DNA of 58,496 bases from JAIPEI01 sp964443135 (GCA_964443135.1 CAYUBQ010000023.1:1-58496); one strand, 5' to 3'; counted from the stretch's first letter, positions 36,331 through 45,204 are shown. Notes: generated by a model from the letters alone, not told the origin. Program-made: numbers and translations.

Positions 36331-38526
36331 ATGAGGGTGCGGTTCAAGAGCAGAAAACTGTTCCGGTTTTCCCTCGTCCTGTGCGCAGGCCTGGTGTCGG
36401 CCGTGGTCGGGTTCTGGAGCCTGCGGGGAGACGTATGGACGCAGACGGACTACCAGGTGATGGACCTGTTCTACCGGCAGGCCGTCTCCCGGGAAAAGGG
36501 CCCGGTCCTGTCCCCGCGGATCCTTTACGTGACCGTGACGGACGCCTCCTACGACGCGTTCGGCTCGAACGTGCTGGACCGGACCGACCTGGCACGGGTG
36601 AACGGGGTGCTCGGGGACCTGGGCGTGGAGGCCGTGGGATACGACATCATCTTTGCGCGGCCCAGCAGGGAAGAGGCGGACCGTGCGTTTGCCGCCTCCC
36701 TGGACAGCCTGGGCACGGCCTACCTGCCGGCGGCCTTCGCCCTGTCCCCGCGGCCCGCTCCGTTTCGCTGGGGCAAAGGGGCCGCCTACGAACGGTACCG
36801 GGAGGAGGTCTTGTGCCGGCCCGAGGAGCGAGGCGAGGGGCGTCCTTTCCACGCCGCCTACGCCCTCATGCAGGCGGACCCCTTCGCCCTCGCAGCCGCG
36901 GGCTCCGGGCACATCAGCGCTTACACCGATCCGGACGGCGTCTACCGCCACGTGCTGATGCTGGTGCGCGTGGGGGAAGAGGGGTACGCGCCCACCCTGA
37001 GCCTCTCCATGTTCCTGGATTACATGCGGATCCCCTTCGACGAGATTCTGGTGGACTGGGGCGACCGGATCGTGGTCCCCGCTCTGGAGGGCGGCTTCCT
37101 GGAGCGGGACGTGGCGATCCCCATCGACGACCGGGGGCGCGCCTTTGTCCCCTTTCCGGCCCCGTGGGGGGAGGGTTTTGCCCGGATCGAGGCCCACGCC
37201 CTGCTCGACTACTACGAGAACCCGGACCTGCGGGGGAACCTCCTCGACTACTTCGAGGGGAACTTCGTGCTCCTGGGGGACGTGTCCGTGGGGGCCGCCG
37301 ACCTGGGCCAGACCCCCCTCGAGGCGGACTCCCCCCTGATCGTGATTCACGCCGCCATGCTGAACGGGCTTCTCACCAACACCTTTCACGACCGGTGGAC
37401 CCTGGTTCCCGCCCTCCTGCTCGTGGCCGGCCTGGGGGTGATCCTGGGCGGCGCCGCCCTGTTCCGGTCCTCCTGGGTACTGTACGTCACAGGGGCGGCG
37501 ATCCTGGGGGGGCTGGTCCTGTTCACCGGGGGCGAGCTGAACCGGTTCAGCCTGTTCCCCCTGGCCTCGGTCGGGGGAAGCGTCCTCACCGTGGGTTTCG
37601 GCTTGATTGCCGGCATCGAGTGGGGGGTCACGCGGGAGCGTTCCTTCATCAGGAACGCCTTTGCCAAGTACGTTCCCGAGAAGGTCGTGCATCAGCTCCT
37701 GCTCAGACCGGAGCTCCTCAGGCTCGGTGGAGAGGAGCGGGTGGTCTCCGTGCTCTTCTCGGACGTGGCCGGCTTCACGACCATCTCCGAGCGCATGTCG
37801 CCCACCGAGCTCGTCCACCTGCTCAACGGGTATCTGACGGAGATGACCCGGATCGTCCTGGACGAGGGGGGAATCGTGGACAAGTTCGAGGGAGATGCCG
37901 TCATGGCCGAGTTCGGAGCGCCCCTGGCGCTTCCGGACCATGCGGACCGGGCCGTGCGCGCGGGGCTCAGGATGCAGAAGAGACTGCGGGAGCTCCGGCG
38001 GGGGTGGCGGGAGCAGGGCTTGCCCGAGCTGCGCTGCCGGGTGGGAATCAACACCGGGCCCATGGTGATGGGCAACATGGGATCGGACCAGGTGTTCGAC
38101 TACACGGTCATGGGCGATGCCGTGAACCTGGCCTCCCGCCTGGAGGGGGCGAACAAGCGGTACGGCACCTACCTGATGATCTCCGAGTTCACCCGGACGG
38201 CGCTCACGCCGGACGCCTTCCGGACGCGGATCCTGGACGTCGTCCGGGTGAAGGGAAAGTCCGAGCCCGTGAAGGTGTACGAGGTCCTGGGAGAGGCGTC
38301 CGAGCCCCTGGACCCGGAGACGGAGGCGTACGCAGCGTCCTACGAGTCGGCCTTCGAGTCCTACCTGGACCGGGATTTCGAGGCGGCCCGCAGGGGGTTC
38401 GAGAAGGCCCTGGCGGTCCGGCCGGACGATCCGGCCTCCCTGGGCATGCTGGAGAGGATGGAGTCGCTCGACCCGTGGCGCCTCCCCGAAGGCTGGGACG
38501 GCTCGGTCACGCTCGCCTCCAAGTAG
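36331..38526 (+). CDS. CHASE2-domain membrane adenylate cyclase
   Basis: 731 residues. An N-terminal anchor (about 10-30) precedes a periplasmic CHASE2 sensor (about 38-345; ILYVTVTDASYDAFG, AVGYDIIFARPS). Three transmembrane helices follow (about 355-430). The cyclase domain has LFSDVAGFTTISERM, VDKFEGDAVMAEFG, FDYTVMGDAVNLASRLEG, so the metal, Lys/Asp and Asn/Arg residues for ATP cyclisation are all present. The last 80 residues look like a TPR (FESYLDRDFEAARRGFEKAL). It probably converts an envelope signal into cAMP. Confidence 0.94.
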   Translation: MRVRFKSRKLFRFSLVLCAGLVSAVVGFWSLRGDVWTQTDYQVMDLFYRQAVSREKGPVLSPRILYVTVTDASYDAFGSNVLDRTDLARVNGVLGDLGVEAVGYDIIFARPSREEADRAFAASLDSLGTAYLPAAFALSPRPAPFRWGKGAAYERYREEVLCRPEERGEGRPFHAAYALMQADPFALAAAGSGHISAYTDPDGVYRHVLMLVRVGEEGYAPTLSLSMFLDYMRIPFDEILVDWGDRIVVPALEGGFLERDVAIPIDDRGRAFVPFPAPWGEGFARIEAHALLDYYENPDLRGNLLDYFEGNFVLLGDVSVGAADLGQTPLEADSPLIVIHAAMLNGLLTNTFHDRWTLVPALLLVAGLGVILGGAALFRSSWVLYVTGAAILGGLVLFTGGELNRFSLFPLASVGGSVLTVGFGLIAGIEWGVTRERSFIRNAFAKYVPEKVVHQLLLRPELLRLGGEERVVSVLFSDVAGFTTISERMSPTELVHLLNGYLTEMTRIVLDEGGIVDKFEGDAVMAEFGAPLALPDHADRAVRAGLRMQKRLRELRRGWREQGLPELRCRVGINTGPMVMGNMGSDQVFDYTVMGDAVNLASRLEGANKRYGTYLMISEFTRTALTPDAFRTRILDVVRVKGKSEPVKVYEVLGEASEPLDPETEAYAASYESAFESYLDRDFEAARRGFEKALAVRPDDPASLGMLERMESLDPWRLPEGWDGSVTLASK

Positions 38527-38547
38527 GGGAGACAACAACCCCGCCTC

Positions 38548-39513
38548 TCACAGCGTCTCTTCCTCCAGCATCTCCAACCGCTCTTCCACGGCCGCAGTCA
38601 TGCCGGCGGCCTTCTCCGGGGTGATCCCGAGACGGTCCAGGGTGTGGGCCACCTCGTGCCACGCATCGGGCCGGTCGGGCGGCGCGACCATGCGGTGGGC
38701 GAGGAAGTCCGCCAGCTCCAGGATGTAGGCCAGCCCGTTGTCCACGGACAGGCGGGGCATGTGGTGGAAGCGAATCGCGTTGGCCAGGCCGACCGGCAGC
38801 TGCCATTTGATGCAGAGCTCGCTTCCGATGTCCGCGTGATCGAACCCGAGGATCCGGATCTCCTCGTCGACGGCGGCGGTCCGGGACCCCGAATCGGCCT
38901 GCACGGCCTCCCCGCACCGATGGAGATACGGGTTGAGGATGATCTTGCCCGCGTCGTGCATCAGACCGGCCAGGAAGGCCTCGGAGCTGTACTCTCCGCC
39001 CGTCTTGCCGGCCAGGATCTCGGCGAAGATCGCCGTGGCCAGTGAGTGACGCCAGAGTTCGCCCGCCTCCATGTCGTACCCGGAAAGAGCCTGCCCCAGC
39101 ATCCTGGACTGGCTCACCATGGTGATGATCTGGGACACCACGCGCATTCCCAGGAGCGCGGATGCCTGCTGGACGGACGCGATGTTGCCGCGCCGCCGGT
39201 AGTAGGCGGAGTTCGCCACCTTGACGATCCTGCCTGCGAGGCCGGGGTCCGCCCGGAGGACGTGGGCGAGCCGGTCGAGGCTGGTGTTGGGATCCGCAAT
39301 GACGCGGTGGGCTTTCGCCATGACGTGGGGCATGGGATAGAGGATCTTGAAGTTCTCGATCACCACGGCCTTGGGTACCGTTCGCACCGGGGAGGCCGTC
39401 GGGCGATCCCGTCCGGGGGAGGGGGCACCTTCCTGCCTCGTCGGGGGGACCTCGCCGGCGGCGAGGCCGGTCGAAGCGGTGCGTCTTCCCTTCCATGGGA
39501 CGACCTTGGGCAT
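38548..39513 (-). CDS. HDOD-domain signalling protein
   Basis: 321 residues from ATG 39513 (GGGAG 5 nt upstream; GTG 39525 is an alternative). A 45-residue basic, Pro-rich N-terminus precedes an HDOD domain (about 48-240): FKILYPMPHVMAKAHRVI, ANSAYYRRRGNIASVQQA, ALLGMRVVSQIITMV, GLMHDAGKII. HDOD proteins are HD-fold relatives that usually lack phosphodiesterase activity and act in signal relay. It is convergent with the CHASE2 cyclase and may be part of the same signalling system, but nothing proves this. Confidence 0.85.
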   Translation of the reverse strand: MPKVVPWKGRRTASTGLAAGEVPPTRQEGAPSPGRDRPTASPVRTVPKAVVIENFKILYPMPHVMAKAHRVIADPNTSLDRLAHVLRADPGLAGRIVKVANSAYYRRRGNIASVQQASALLGMRVVSQIITMVSQSRMLGQALSGYDMEAGELWRHSLATAIFAEILAGKTGGEYSSEAFLAGLMHDAGKIILNPYLHRCGEAVQADSGSRTAAVDEEIRILGFDHADIGSELCIKWQLPVGLANAIRFHHMPRLSVDNGLAYILELADFLAHRMVAPPDRPDAWHEVAHTLDRLGITPEKAAGMTAAVEERLEMLEEETL

Positions 39514-39644
39514 GGCGGCTCCCACCCTGAAGTGAGGGTTTTCGACGTTCTATCTATCGTGTCTCGCGGGGGGCCCTTCCGTAGTTCCTGTCGACCGTTT
39601 CTGCTCCAAGCTCGAGGCCGGCCCGGGTGTGAACCGGATGAAGG

Positions 39645-40115
39645 TCACGAACCCTCCCGTCGTTTCGCCTTTTCGCGATCCGAGAGATAGCGGGAGATTC
39701 CCCGGTCCTCGTCGTCGTAGTCGGAGCGGCCGACCATTCCTTTTGCGTCTTCGGGGATGGAGATGGTCTCTCCCGGGACTTCCGGCGACTCCTTCTCCGG
39801 GAGTGCGCCCTCTCGGGTCACGAAGTTCGACACCATGAAGTCGCGCAGCAGATGGATCACGCCGAGGATCCTGCTGGATCTCGCTTCGAGGGAGCAGGGG
39901 GATCCGGTCTCCTCGCAGACGGACCGGCCCTCGTGCTGCTCCGCCCTCAGGCAGTGCACGTTGCCCATGACGTCCAGGCCGACCACTTCTCCCTCGGGAC
40001 ACATCCCGAACAGCTCGTAGCATCCGGCCACCTTCTGCCGGAGCTTGGAGAGGGGAGGAAGCTCGTCCACGAGGATCGCGCTCTCGCACTTACGCTTGAA
40101 TCGTGCTGCGTCCAT
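39645..40115 (-). CDS. Small cysteine-containing protein of unknown function
   Basis: 156 residues; I recognise no family. Six cysteines fall in the first half (CESAIL, AGCYELFGMCPEG, NVHCLRAEQH, SVCEETGSPCS), spaced so that a metal or Fe-S site is possible. The second half is charged (SDYDDEDRGI) and probably flexible. The ATG at 40115 lacks a clear ribosome site. It lies on the same strand as the HDOD gene, 131 nt ahead of it. Codon composition matches the host, which supports real coding. Confidence 0.6.
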   Translation of the reverse strand: MDAARFKRKCESAILVDELPPLSKLRQKVAGCYELFGMCPEGEVVGLDVMGNVHCLRAEQHEGRSVCEETGSPCSLEARSSRILGVIHLLRDFMVSNFVTREGALPEKESPEVPGETISIPEDAKGMVGRSDYDDEDRGISRYLSDREKAKRREGS

Positions 40116-40305
40116 GTCATTCGAACGTGGGCGGGGGGTGGTTTTCGGAAAATCGCGACCAGGATACCGGAACGCGCGGGCCGAGGCAAGGGCGCCGGTT
40201 CCCCCGGGGCGATGGGATCAATACATTCAAAATTCGTGCCGGAAATCGCCTTCCACCGCAGCCGCGGGCGCAGCCCGTGGCGGATGGTGTCCGATCTTCG
40301 TCCTG

Positions 40306-41013
40306 TCAGAGATCTCTGCTCGACAGCACGATCACGTGGACCTCGCGCGGTCCGTGGACGCCCCGCACCAGGGTAAGCTCGATGTCGGCCGTCTTGCTGG
40401 TTCCCGTGACGAGTGTGACGGCGCTCCCGCGCTCCAAGGCGTCGGCGGGGCGCCGGGGGAGCAGGGCGAGCAGCGAAGGCAGGTCCGGCAGGATGCGGGA
40501 CGCGGGCAGGAGCGCCAGGTGAACCGGGGGGAGCAGGGAGGCGGAGCGGCTCTTCCCGGGCGCCGAGAGCAGGACCAGGGTGCCGGTATCGGCCAGGGCG
40601 AAGTCGGCGCCGGTGATGCCCACATCGGCGCGGGCGCCGGCCGCTCTGAAGCCGGTGCGGTCCGAAACCTCGCCCGGTCGTTCCGGGGCGGGCGTCAAAT
40701 CCTGGACGCTGCAGGCTCGAAGGGCCTCCGACACGGCGGGCCGGCCGGGAAAAGGGGCGTTCCAGGAAAACGCCGTCTTCGCCCCCATCCCCTCGAGGAT
40801 CTCCGCCAGGATATGGACGACCTCGGAAGGGCCCGCGGCCTCGTGTACCCCCACGGCCTGGGCCTCGGCCTCCTGCCGGAAGGTGCGGGCAAGGGCCGCC
40901 TCGTCGAGAACGTGCGAGGGTAGGGGGGGCGGCCCGAACCGGGGGAGAGGCGGGCCGGGGTCGTGCCGGACAGCCCTCCGGAGGCGGGAAAGGATGCGGT
41001 CGCGGTCGGTCAT
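40306..41013 (-). CDS. lutC: Lactate utilisation protein C (LUD domain)
   Basis: 235 residues. The LUD/YkgG fold is visible: ADVGITGADFALADTGTLVLL, then PPVHLALLPASRIL and GTSKTADIELTLVRGVHGPREVHVIVL. Its ATG overlaps the lutB stop (ATGA). In Bacillus the LutABC complex oxidises L-lactate to pyruvate; LutC is required but its exact part is unclear. The LUD core also occurs fused in LutB, as here. An imperfect hairpin at 40261-40281 follows the gene but has no adjacent T run. Confidence 0.93.
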   Translation of the reverse strand: MTDRDRILSRLRRAVRHDPGPPLPRFGPPPLPSHVLDEAALARTFRQEAEAQAVGVHEAAGPSEVVHILAEILEGMGAKTAFSWNAPFPGRPAVSEALRACSVQDLTPAPERPGEVSDRTGFRAAGARADVGITGADFALADTGTLVLLSAPGKSRSASLLPPVHLALLPASRILPDLPSLLALLPRRPADALERGSAVTLVTGTSKTADIELTLVRGVHGPREVHVIVLSSRDL

Positions 41014-42407
41014 CCCTCGCCCTCCCTTCTCTTCTTTTCTGCGGCGGCGGTGTGGCGGAACGGCGTTCGCGCCGGTGGTGGAAAGGGGGAGGCCGGGGCG
41101 CGGGACTCGAGAAGCGGGAGGAGCCTGCGGGCCAGGCGGCCGCTTCCCTCGTAGATGCTGCGGCGGGAGAGCACGGTCCCGGCCAGCCGGAACAGGCCCC
41201 GCTCGGACCAGGGCGCCGGACCCCAGGCGGGGTCCTCGGTGTAGCGACGCCTGAGGACGGTGAGGATGCGGGGAATGTCGACCTTGACGGGGCAGGCCTC
41301 GGTGCACGCGCCGCACAGGGTGGTGGCGTAGGGGAGGGAGGAGGCGCTTCTCCGGTCCTCGATCAGCTGGGGCGTGAGCACGGAGCCGATGGGGCCGGAG
41401 TAGACCCAGCCCCAGGCGTGCCCGCCCGCCTTGAGGTAGACCGGGCAACGGTTCAGGCAGGCCCCGCACCGGATGCACCGGAGGCTCTCGCGGCACTCCC
41501 GGTCCGCCAGGATCCGGGAGCGGCCGTTGTCCACCAGGACCAGGTGGAACTCATCCGCACCGTCCGGCTCTCCGGGGCGCCGGGGGCCGAGAAGGACGGA
41601 AACGTAGCTGGAGAGCTTCTGGCCCGTGGCGCTCAGCGGCAAAAGCCGCATGAGCACGGCCAGGTCGTCCCAGTCGGGGACCACCTTTTCGATGCCGGCG
41701 ACCGCCACGTGCAGCCGCGGCAGGGTGGTGCTGAGGCGGATGTTGCCCTCGTTCTCGAAGAGGACCACCGCCCCGGGCGAGGCCACCAGGAAGTTGGCCC
41801 CGGTGATCCCCATGTCCGCCGACAGGAAACGCTCCCGAAGGGTGTTCCTTGCGAACCGGGTCATCTCCTCGGGGTCGTCCATGAGGGGCGCGCCCAGGGC
41901 GTCGCGGAACAGCTCGGCAATCTGGGGCCGGGTCTTGTGGATGGCCGGACCCACCAGGTGGGAAGGCGGCTCGTGGGCCAGCTGGATGATGAACTCCCCC
42001 AGGTCGGTCTCCACCACGTCCAGGCCCCGGGCCTCCAGCCCCTCGTTCAGGCCGATCTCCTCACCCACCATGGACTTGCCCTTGACCACGGTGCGCACGC
42101 CCCTCGAGGCGGCGATCTCTTCCACCACCCTGCGGGCGGCTGCGGCGTCCTCGGCCCAGTGGACCCTGCCTCCCAGGCGGGTCACGTTGTGCTCGAGCCG
42201 CTCCAGGAGGGTGTCCAGGTGATCCAGGGCGTGGTCACGGACGCGGCGGGCCTCTTCGCGGAGCGCCTCCGCCTCGGGGAGCGCCTCGAAGGCCGCATCC
42301 CGCATGGCCCTCAGGCGCGCGTCGACGGCCCGGAGGGCCTCCTGAAGGTGGGGGTCGTCCAGGGCCTCTCGAGCCAGGGTACCGAAGCGGTTACAGCGGG
42401 GCTCCAT
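41010..42407 (-). CDS. lutB: Lactate utilisation iron-sulfur protein LutB
   Basis: 465 residues. An LUD domain fills about residues 60-290 (GVRTVVKGKSMVGEEIGLNE, ADMGITGANFLVASPGAVVL). Two 4Fe-4S motifs follow, CIRCGACLNRCPVY and CGACTEACPVKVD. It is the electron-carrying subunit of lactate oxidation. The ATG at 42407 has TTGAGGAG just upstream and lies 7 nt after the lutA stop. Upstream codons in this frame overlap lutA and are not coding. Confidence 0.95.
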   Translation of the reverse strand: MEPRCNRFGTLAREALDDPHLQEALRAVDARLRAMRDAAFEALPEAEALREEARRVRDHALDHLDTLLERLEHNVTRLGGRVHWAEDAAAARRVVEEIAASRGVRTVVKGKSMVGEEIGLNEGLEARGLDVVETDLGEFIIQLAHEPPSHLVGPAIHKTRPQIAELFRDALGAPLMDDPEEMTRFARNTLRERFLSADMGITGANFLVASPGAVVLFENEGNIRLSTTLPRLHVAVAGIEKVVPDWDDLAVLMRLLPLSATGQKLSSYVSVLLGPRRPGEPDGADEFHLVLVDNGRSRILADRECRESLRCIRCGACLNRCPVYLKAGGHAWGWVYSGPIGSVLTPQLIEDRRSASSLPYATTLCGACTEACPVKVDIPRILTVLRRRYTEDPAWGPAPWSERGLFRLAGTVLSRRSIYEGSGRLARRLLPLLESRAPASPFPPPARTPFRHTAAAEKKRREGEG

Positions 42408-42414
42408 GGTCTCC

Positions 42415-43134
42415 TCAACGGCCGGCCAGGATCTCGGCCAGGTGCAGGGTTCGAATGGGCGCCCCCAGGGCGAGCGCCTGCCGCTCGAGGTGGAGCAGGC
42501 AGCTGATCTCGCATCCGGTGATCCACGAGGCGCCCGTGGCCAGGGCGTTCTCGAGCTTGTCCCGCGCAATGGCCCCGGCGACCTCGGGGTGCTTTGCGCT
42601 GAACACCCCGCCGAACCCGCAGCAGTCGCCGGCGCGGTTCATCTCGAGGAGCTCGAGACCGGCCACGCAGCCGAGGAGCCGGCGGGGTTCTTCCCGGATT
42701 CCCAGCCCCCGGCGGACCTGGCACGAGTCGTGGAAGGTGACCCGCCCGGAAAAAGAAACCCCCAGGTCGGTTGCACCGGCCACCCCCACCAGGAACTCGG
42801 ACAGCTCGTAGGTGCGGGAGGCCAGGTCCCGCGCGCGTTCCTCCAGGTCCCGGTCGCCGGCGAAGAGGGACTCGTAGTCGTGGCGGATCATGCGCACGCA
42901 CGACCCGGAGGGAGAGACCACGGGCCGCCCGTCCCGGTAGTTGTCCAGGGTCTTCCGGGCGAGCCGCTTCGCCTCCCGGGTCCTGCCGGACTTGTAGAAG
43001 GGCTGGCCGCAGCAGGTCTGCTCCGGCGTGTAGTCGACGTCCATCCCGAGCGACTCGAGCACCCGGAGCGCTCCCAGTCCGGCCTCGGGCCGGAACTGGT
43101 CCACCAGGCAGGGGATGAAGAGGTGCACGCGCAT
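42415..43134 (-). CDS. lutA: Lactate utilisation protein LutA (CCG domains), probably leaderless
   Basis: 239 residues from ATG 43134, which gives the family start RVHLFIPCLVDQFRPEAG. Two cysteine-rich CCG domains are clear: TPEQTCCGQPFYKSG with SGSCVRMI, and FHDSCQVRRGLG with AGDCCGFGGVFS. Such domains bind Fe-S clusters in heterodisulfide reductase-like proteins. There is no Shine-Dalgarno. A TTGAAC-17-TATACC promoter ends 7 nt before the ATG, so transcription should begin at or next to the A of the start codon. It leads the lutABC operon. Confidence 0.94.
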   Translation of the reverse strand: MRVHLFIPCLVDQFRPEAGLGALRVLESLGMDVDYTPEQTCCGQPFYKSGRTREAKRLARKTLDNYRDGRPVVSPSGSCVRMIRHDYESLFAGDRDLEERARDLASRTYELSEFLVGVAGATDLGVSFSGRVTFHDSCQVRRGLGIREEPRRLLGCVAGLELLEMNRAGDCCGFGGVFSAKHPEVAGAIARDKLENALATGASWITGCEISCLLHLERQALALGAPIRTLHLAEILAGR

Positions 43135-43141
43135 GGACCAG

Positions 43142-43170
43142 GGTATATCGGTTTTGGGTCTCTCGTTCAA
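43142..43170 (-). promoter_or_regulatory. Promoter of lutABC
   Basis: On the minus strand TTGAAC (43165-43170), 17-nt spacer, TATACC (43142-43147). The seven bases CTGGTCC separate it from the lutA ATG. Confidence 0.68.
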
Positions 43171-43231
43171 CCGGAAAGGAGTGCGACCTCCGGACCACCA
43201 CGTCGGGCCGCCCTGCGACGCCGCCATGCGA

Positions 43232-43260
43232 TTGACAGTCGATGGGGATTGTCCTATACT
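43232..43260 (+). promoter_or_regulatory. Promoter facing the decayed liv locus
   Basis: TTGACA at 43232-43237, 17-nt spacer, TATACT at 43255-43260, near-consensus. It is divergent from the lutABC promoter and is followed by broken liv genes, so it was probably the original liv promoter. Confidence 0.75.
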
Positions 43261-43402
43261 TCGGTTCGAACGAAGTCTTCCCGGCAAGCCACCCCTGCCG
43301 GGGAGGCCTTTTCTCTCACCAACCTTCCTCGCAGGACCTGTTTCCGAACCCGTGGAGCCGGAAGTGACCGGATCCGCGAAGGGTGTTTCAACCGGGCAAC
43401 CT

Positions 43403-43552
43403 GCGCACGGGTCCCTCTACATGATCGGGGCCTTTGCCGCCTTCACCCTGAACCAGGCGTTCGGGGGCGGAGCGGCGGGGTTCTGGCTGGCGCTGGTCCT
43501 GAGTCCGTTCGTGGTGGCCGGGGTGGCCCTGGTGGCCGAGCGGGGCCTGTTC
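43403..43552 (+). pseudogene. livH fragment
   Basis: One frame reads AHGSLYMIGAFAAFTLNQ and on to FWLALVLSPFVVAGVALVAE, which matches the region after the first transmembrane helix of LivH. The usual N-terminal 30-40 residues and everything after about residue 90 are missing. At its end the sequence jumps to the C-terminal part of LivM. Two deletions are required: one upstream and one fusing livH to livM. Confidence 0.8.
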
Positions 43553-43782
43553 TGCTGTCGCTGGAGGTGTTCATCATGTGCCTCCTGGGCGGCTGGTTCA
43601 CCTTTGCAGGGCCCATGGTCGGGGCGGCCATCACGGTGGCGCTGCGAACCTTCGTGGGGACCTACACCGAGTACTGGACGCTCATTCTGGGAGTGATCCT
43701 GATCCTGCTGATCTTCTTTCTTCCCGAGGGCGTCATGGGGTTCATCATCGAGCGGGTCCGAGGCGGCGAGGCGGAGGAGTAG
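43552..43782 (+). pseudogene. livM C-terminal fragment
   Basis: The frame LEVFIMCLLGGWFTFAGPMV then GTYTEYWTLILGVILILL and FFLPEGVMGFI is the last 70 or so residues of a LivM permease, ending at TAG 43780-43782. The first three quarters of the gene is missing. It directly abuts the livH fragment in a different frame and sits 3 nt before the livG relic. Confidence 0.82.
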
Positions 43783-43785
43783 CGG

Positions 43786-44519
43786 ATGCTTCAGGTGGAG
43801 TCCATCACCAGATCATTCGACGGCTTCCTCGCGGTGAACGACGCCCAACTGTCGGTGGAGCCGGGGGAGATCGTCGCGGTGATCGGTCCCAACGGGGCCG
43901 GAAAGACCACCCTTTTCCGGCTCATCACCGGTCATCTGAAGCCCGACAAGGGCCGAGTCGTCTTCGAGGGGCAGGGCATCGGCGGGCTCAATCCCTTCGA
44001 GGTCTGCCGGAGGGGGATCAGCCTCTCCTTCCAGGTGGTGAACGTCTTCAGCCGGATGACGGTCTTCGAGAACGTGCAGGTGGCCGTGCTCAGCCACCAG
44101 AAAAAGACGCACAAGCTCTTCTCGCCTTCGGAGCGACACGGCATCGAGGAGACCGGAGAGATCCTCCGGAACGTCGGCCTGGCGGACAAGGCCCGGCGGG
44201 TGAGCGGTTCTCTCTCCCACGGGGACCAGAAGGTGCTCGAGATGGCCATCGCCCGGGGAAACCGCCCGGAGCTCCTGATCATGGACGAGCCCACGGCGGG
44301 CATGTCCCCCGAGGAGACGTCCGGCACCATCGACCTCATCCACCGCCTCATGCAGGAGCTGGGTCTCACCATCCTGTTCTGCGAGCACGACATGGAGCTG
44401 GTCTTCTCGATCGCCGACCGGATCATGGTCATGCAGCACGGCCGCTCCCTCATCCAGGGCCCCCCGACGAGGTGAGGAACAACGAAGAGGTCCAGTCGGC
44501 CTATCTGGGAGGAACCTAG
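43786..44519 (+). pseudogene. livG with C-terminal frameshift
   Basis: From ATG 43786 a near-complete LivG ATPase is read (Walker A GPNGAGKTT, signature SLSHGDQKVLEMA, Walker B LLIMDEPTAGMS, FCEHDMELVF). At a run of six C after CAGGG (about 44460-44465) the frame shifts: it stops at 44475 after GPPTR, whereas the next frame continues with the standard tail DEVRNNEEVQSAYLGGT to TAG 44517. A one-base insertion in the C run explains this. The 229-residue product may still fold, but its permeases are gone. A sequencing error is possible for this one lesion. Confidence 0.75.
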
Positions 44520-44521
44520 GC

Positions 44522-45168
44522 ATGCTCGAGGTGGAGGACATCCACACCTACTACGGACTCAGCCACATCCTGTTCGGGGTCTCCCTGGAGGCGCCGGCCG
44601 GGGAGATCGTCTGCCTTCTGGGAAGGAACGGCGCGGGAAGATTCGGTTCAAGGGGAAGGAGATCTCCGGCCGGAAGCCCTACCAGATCGCCAGGCTGGGA
44701 ATCGGCTACGTGCCCGACGACCGCAGGGTGTTTGCGGACCTCACCGTGGGCGAGAACCTGGAGATCTCGGAGCGGAGGCGGGGGGGAAAAGATGCCTGGA
44801 CCCGGGACCGGGTCTACGATTTCTTTCCGGCCCTCGGCCACATCGACGATCGCAAGGCCGGTTTCCTGAGCGGCGGGGAGCAGCAGATGCTGACCATCGG
44901 CCGGGCCCTCATGACGAACCCGGAGTTTCTCCTCCTGGACGAGCCCACCGAGGGGCTCGCCCCCATGGTGGTGCGGCTGCTGGAGAAGCAGATCGCCGCT
45001 CTCCGTGACCGGGGGCTCACGGTCCTGCTCGCGGAGCAGAACCAGAAGGCCGCCCTGGAGTTGAGCGATCGGGGTTACGTGATCGACAACGGATCCATCC
45101 GCTACCGCGGAGACATCCAGGCGTTGAGAGGGAACGAAGAGGTCCGGAAGAAGTACCTGCTCCTGTGA
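44522..45168 (+). pseudogene. livF with internal deletion across Walker A
   Basis: ATG 44522 opens a LivF start (EVEDIHTYYGLSHILFGVSL, LLGRNGAG) but right after GAG the frame breaks. A second frame resumes with KIRFKGKEISGRKPYQIARL, GYVPDDRRVFADL, LSGGEQQML, LLLDEPTEGLAP to the stop at 45168. The Lys-Thr-Thr of Walker A and roughly the next 20 residues found in intact LivF are missing. The join falls on GCGGGAAG, suggesting deletion between short direct repeats. The ATPase cannot work. Confidence 0.82.
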
Positions 45169-45174
45169 GAGAGC

Positions 45175-45204
45175 GGTGTCGGTGTCTGTGTCGGTGTCGG
45201 TGAG
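45175..45204 (+). repeat. Short hexanucleotide tandem repeat
   Basis: Five units of GGTGTC with one substitution in unit 3 and two changes in unit 5, directly after the livF relic. It may be a slippage product. Confidence 0.7.

Noticed and set aside
40261..40281. Terminator after lutC
   Set aside because: The hairpin is imperfect and no T run follows it on the minus strand.
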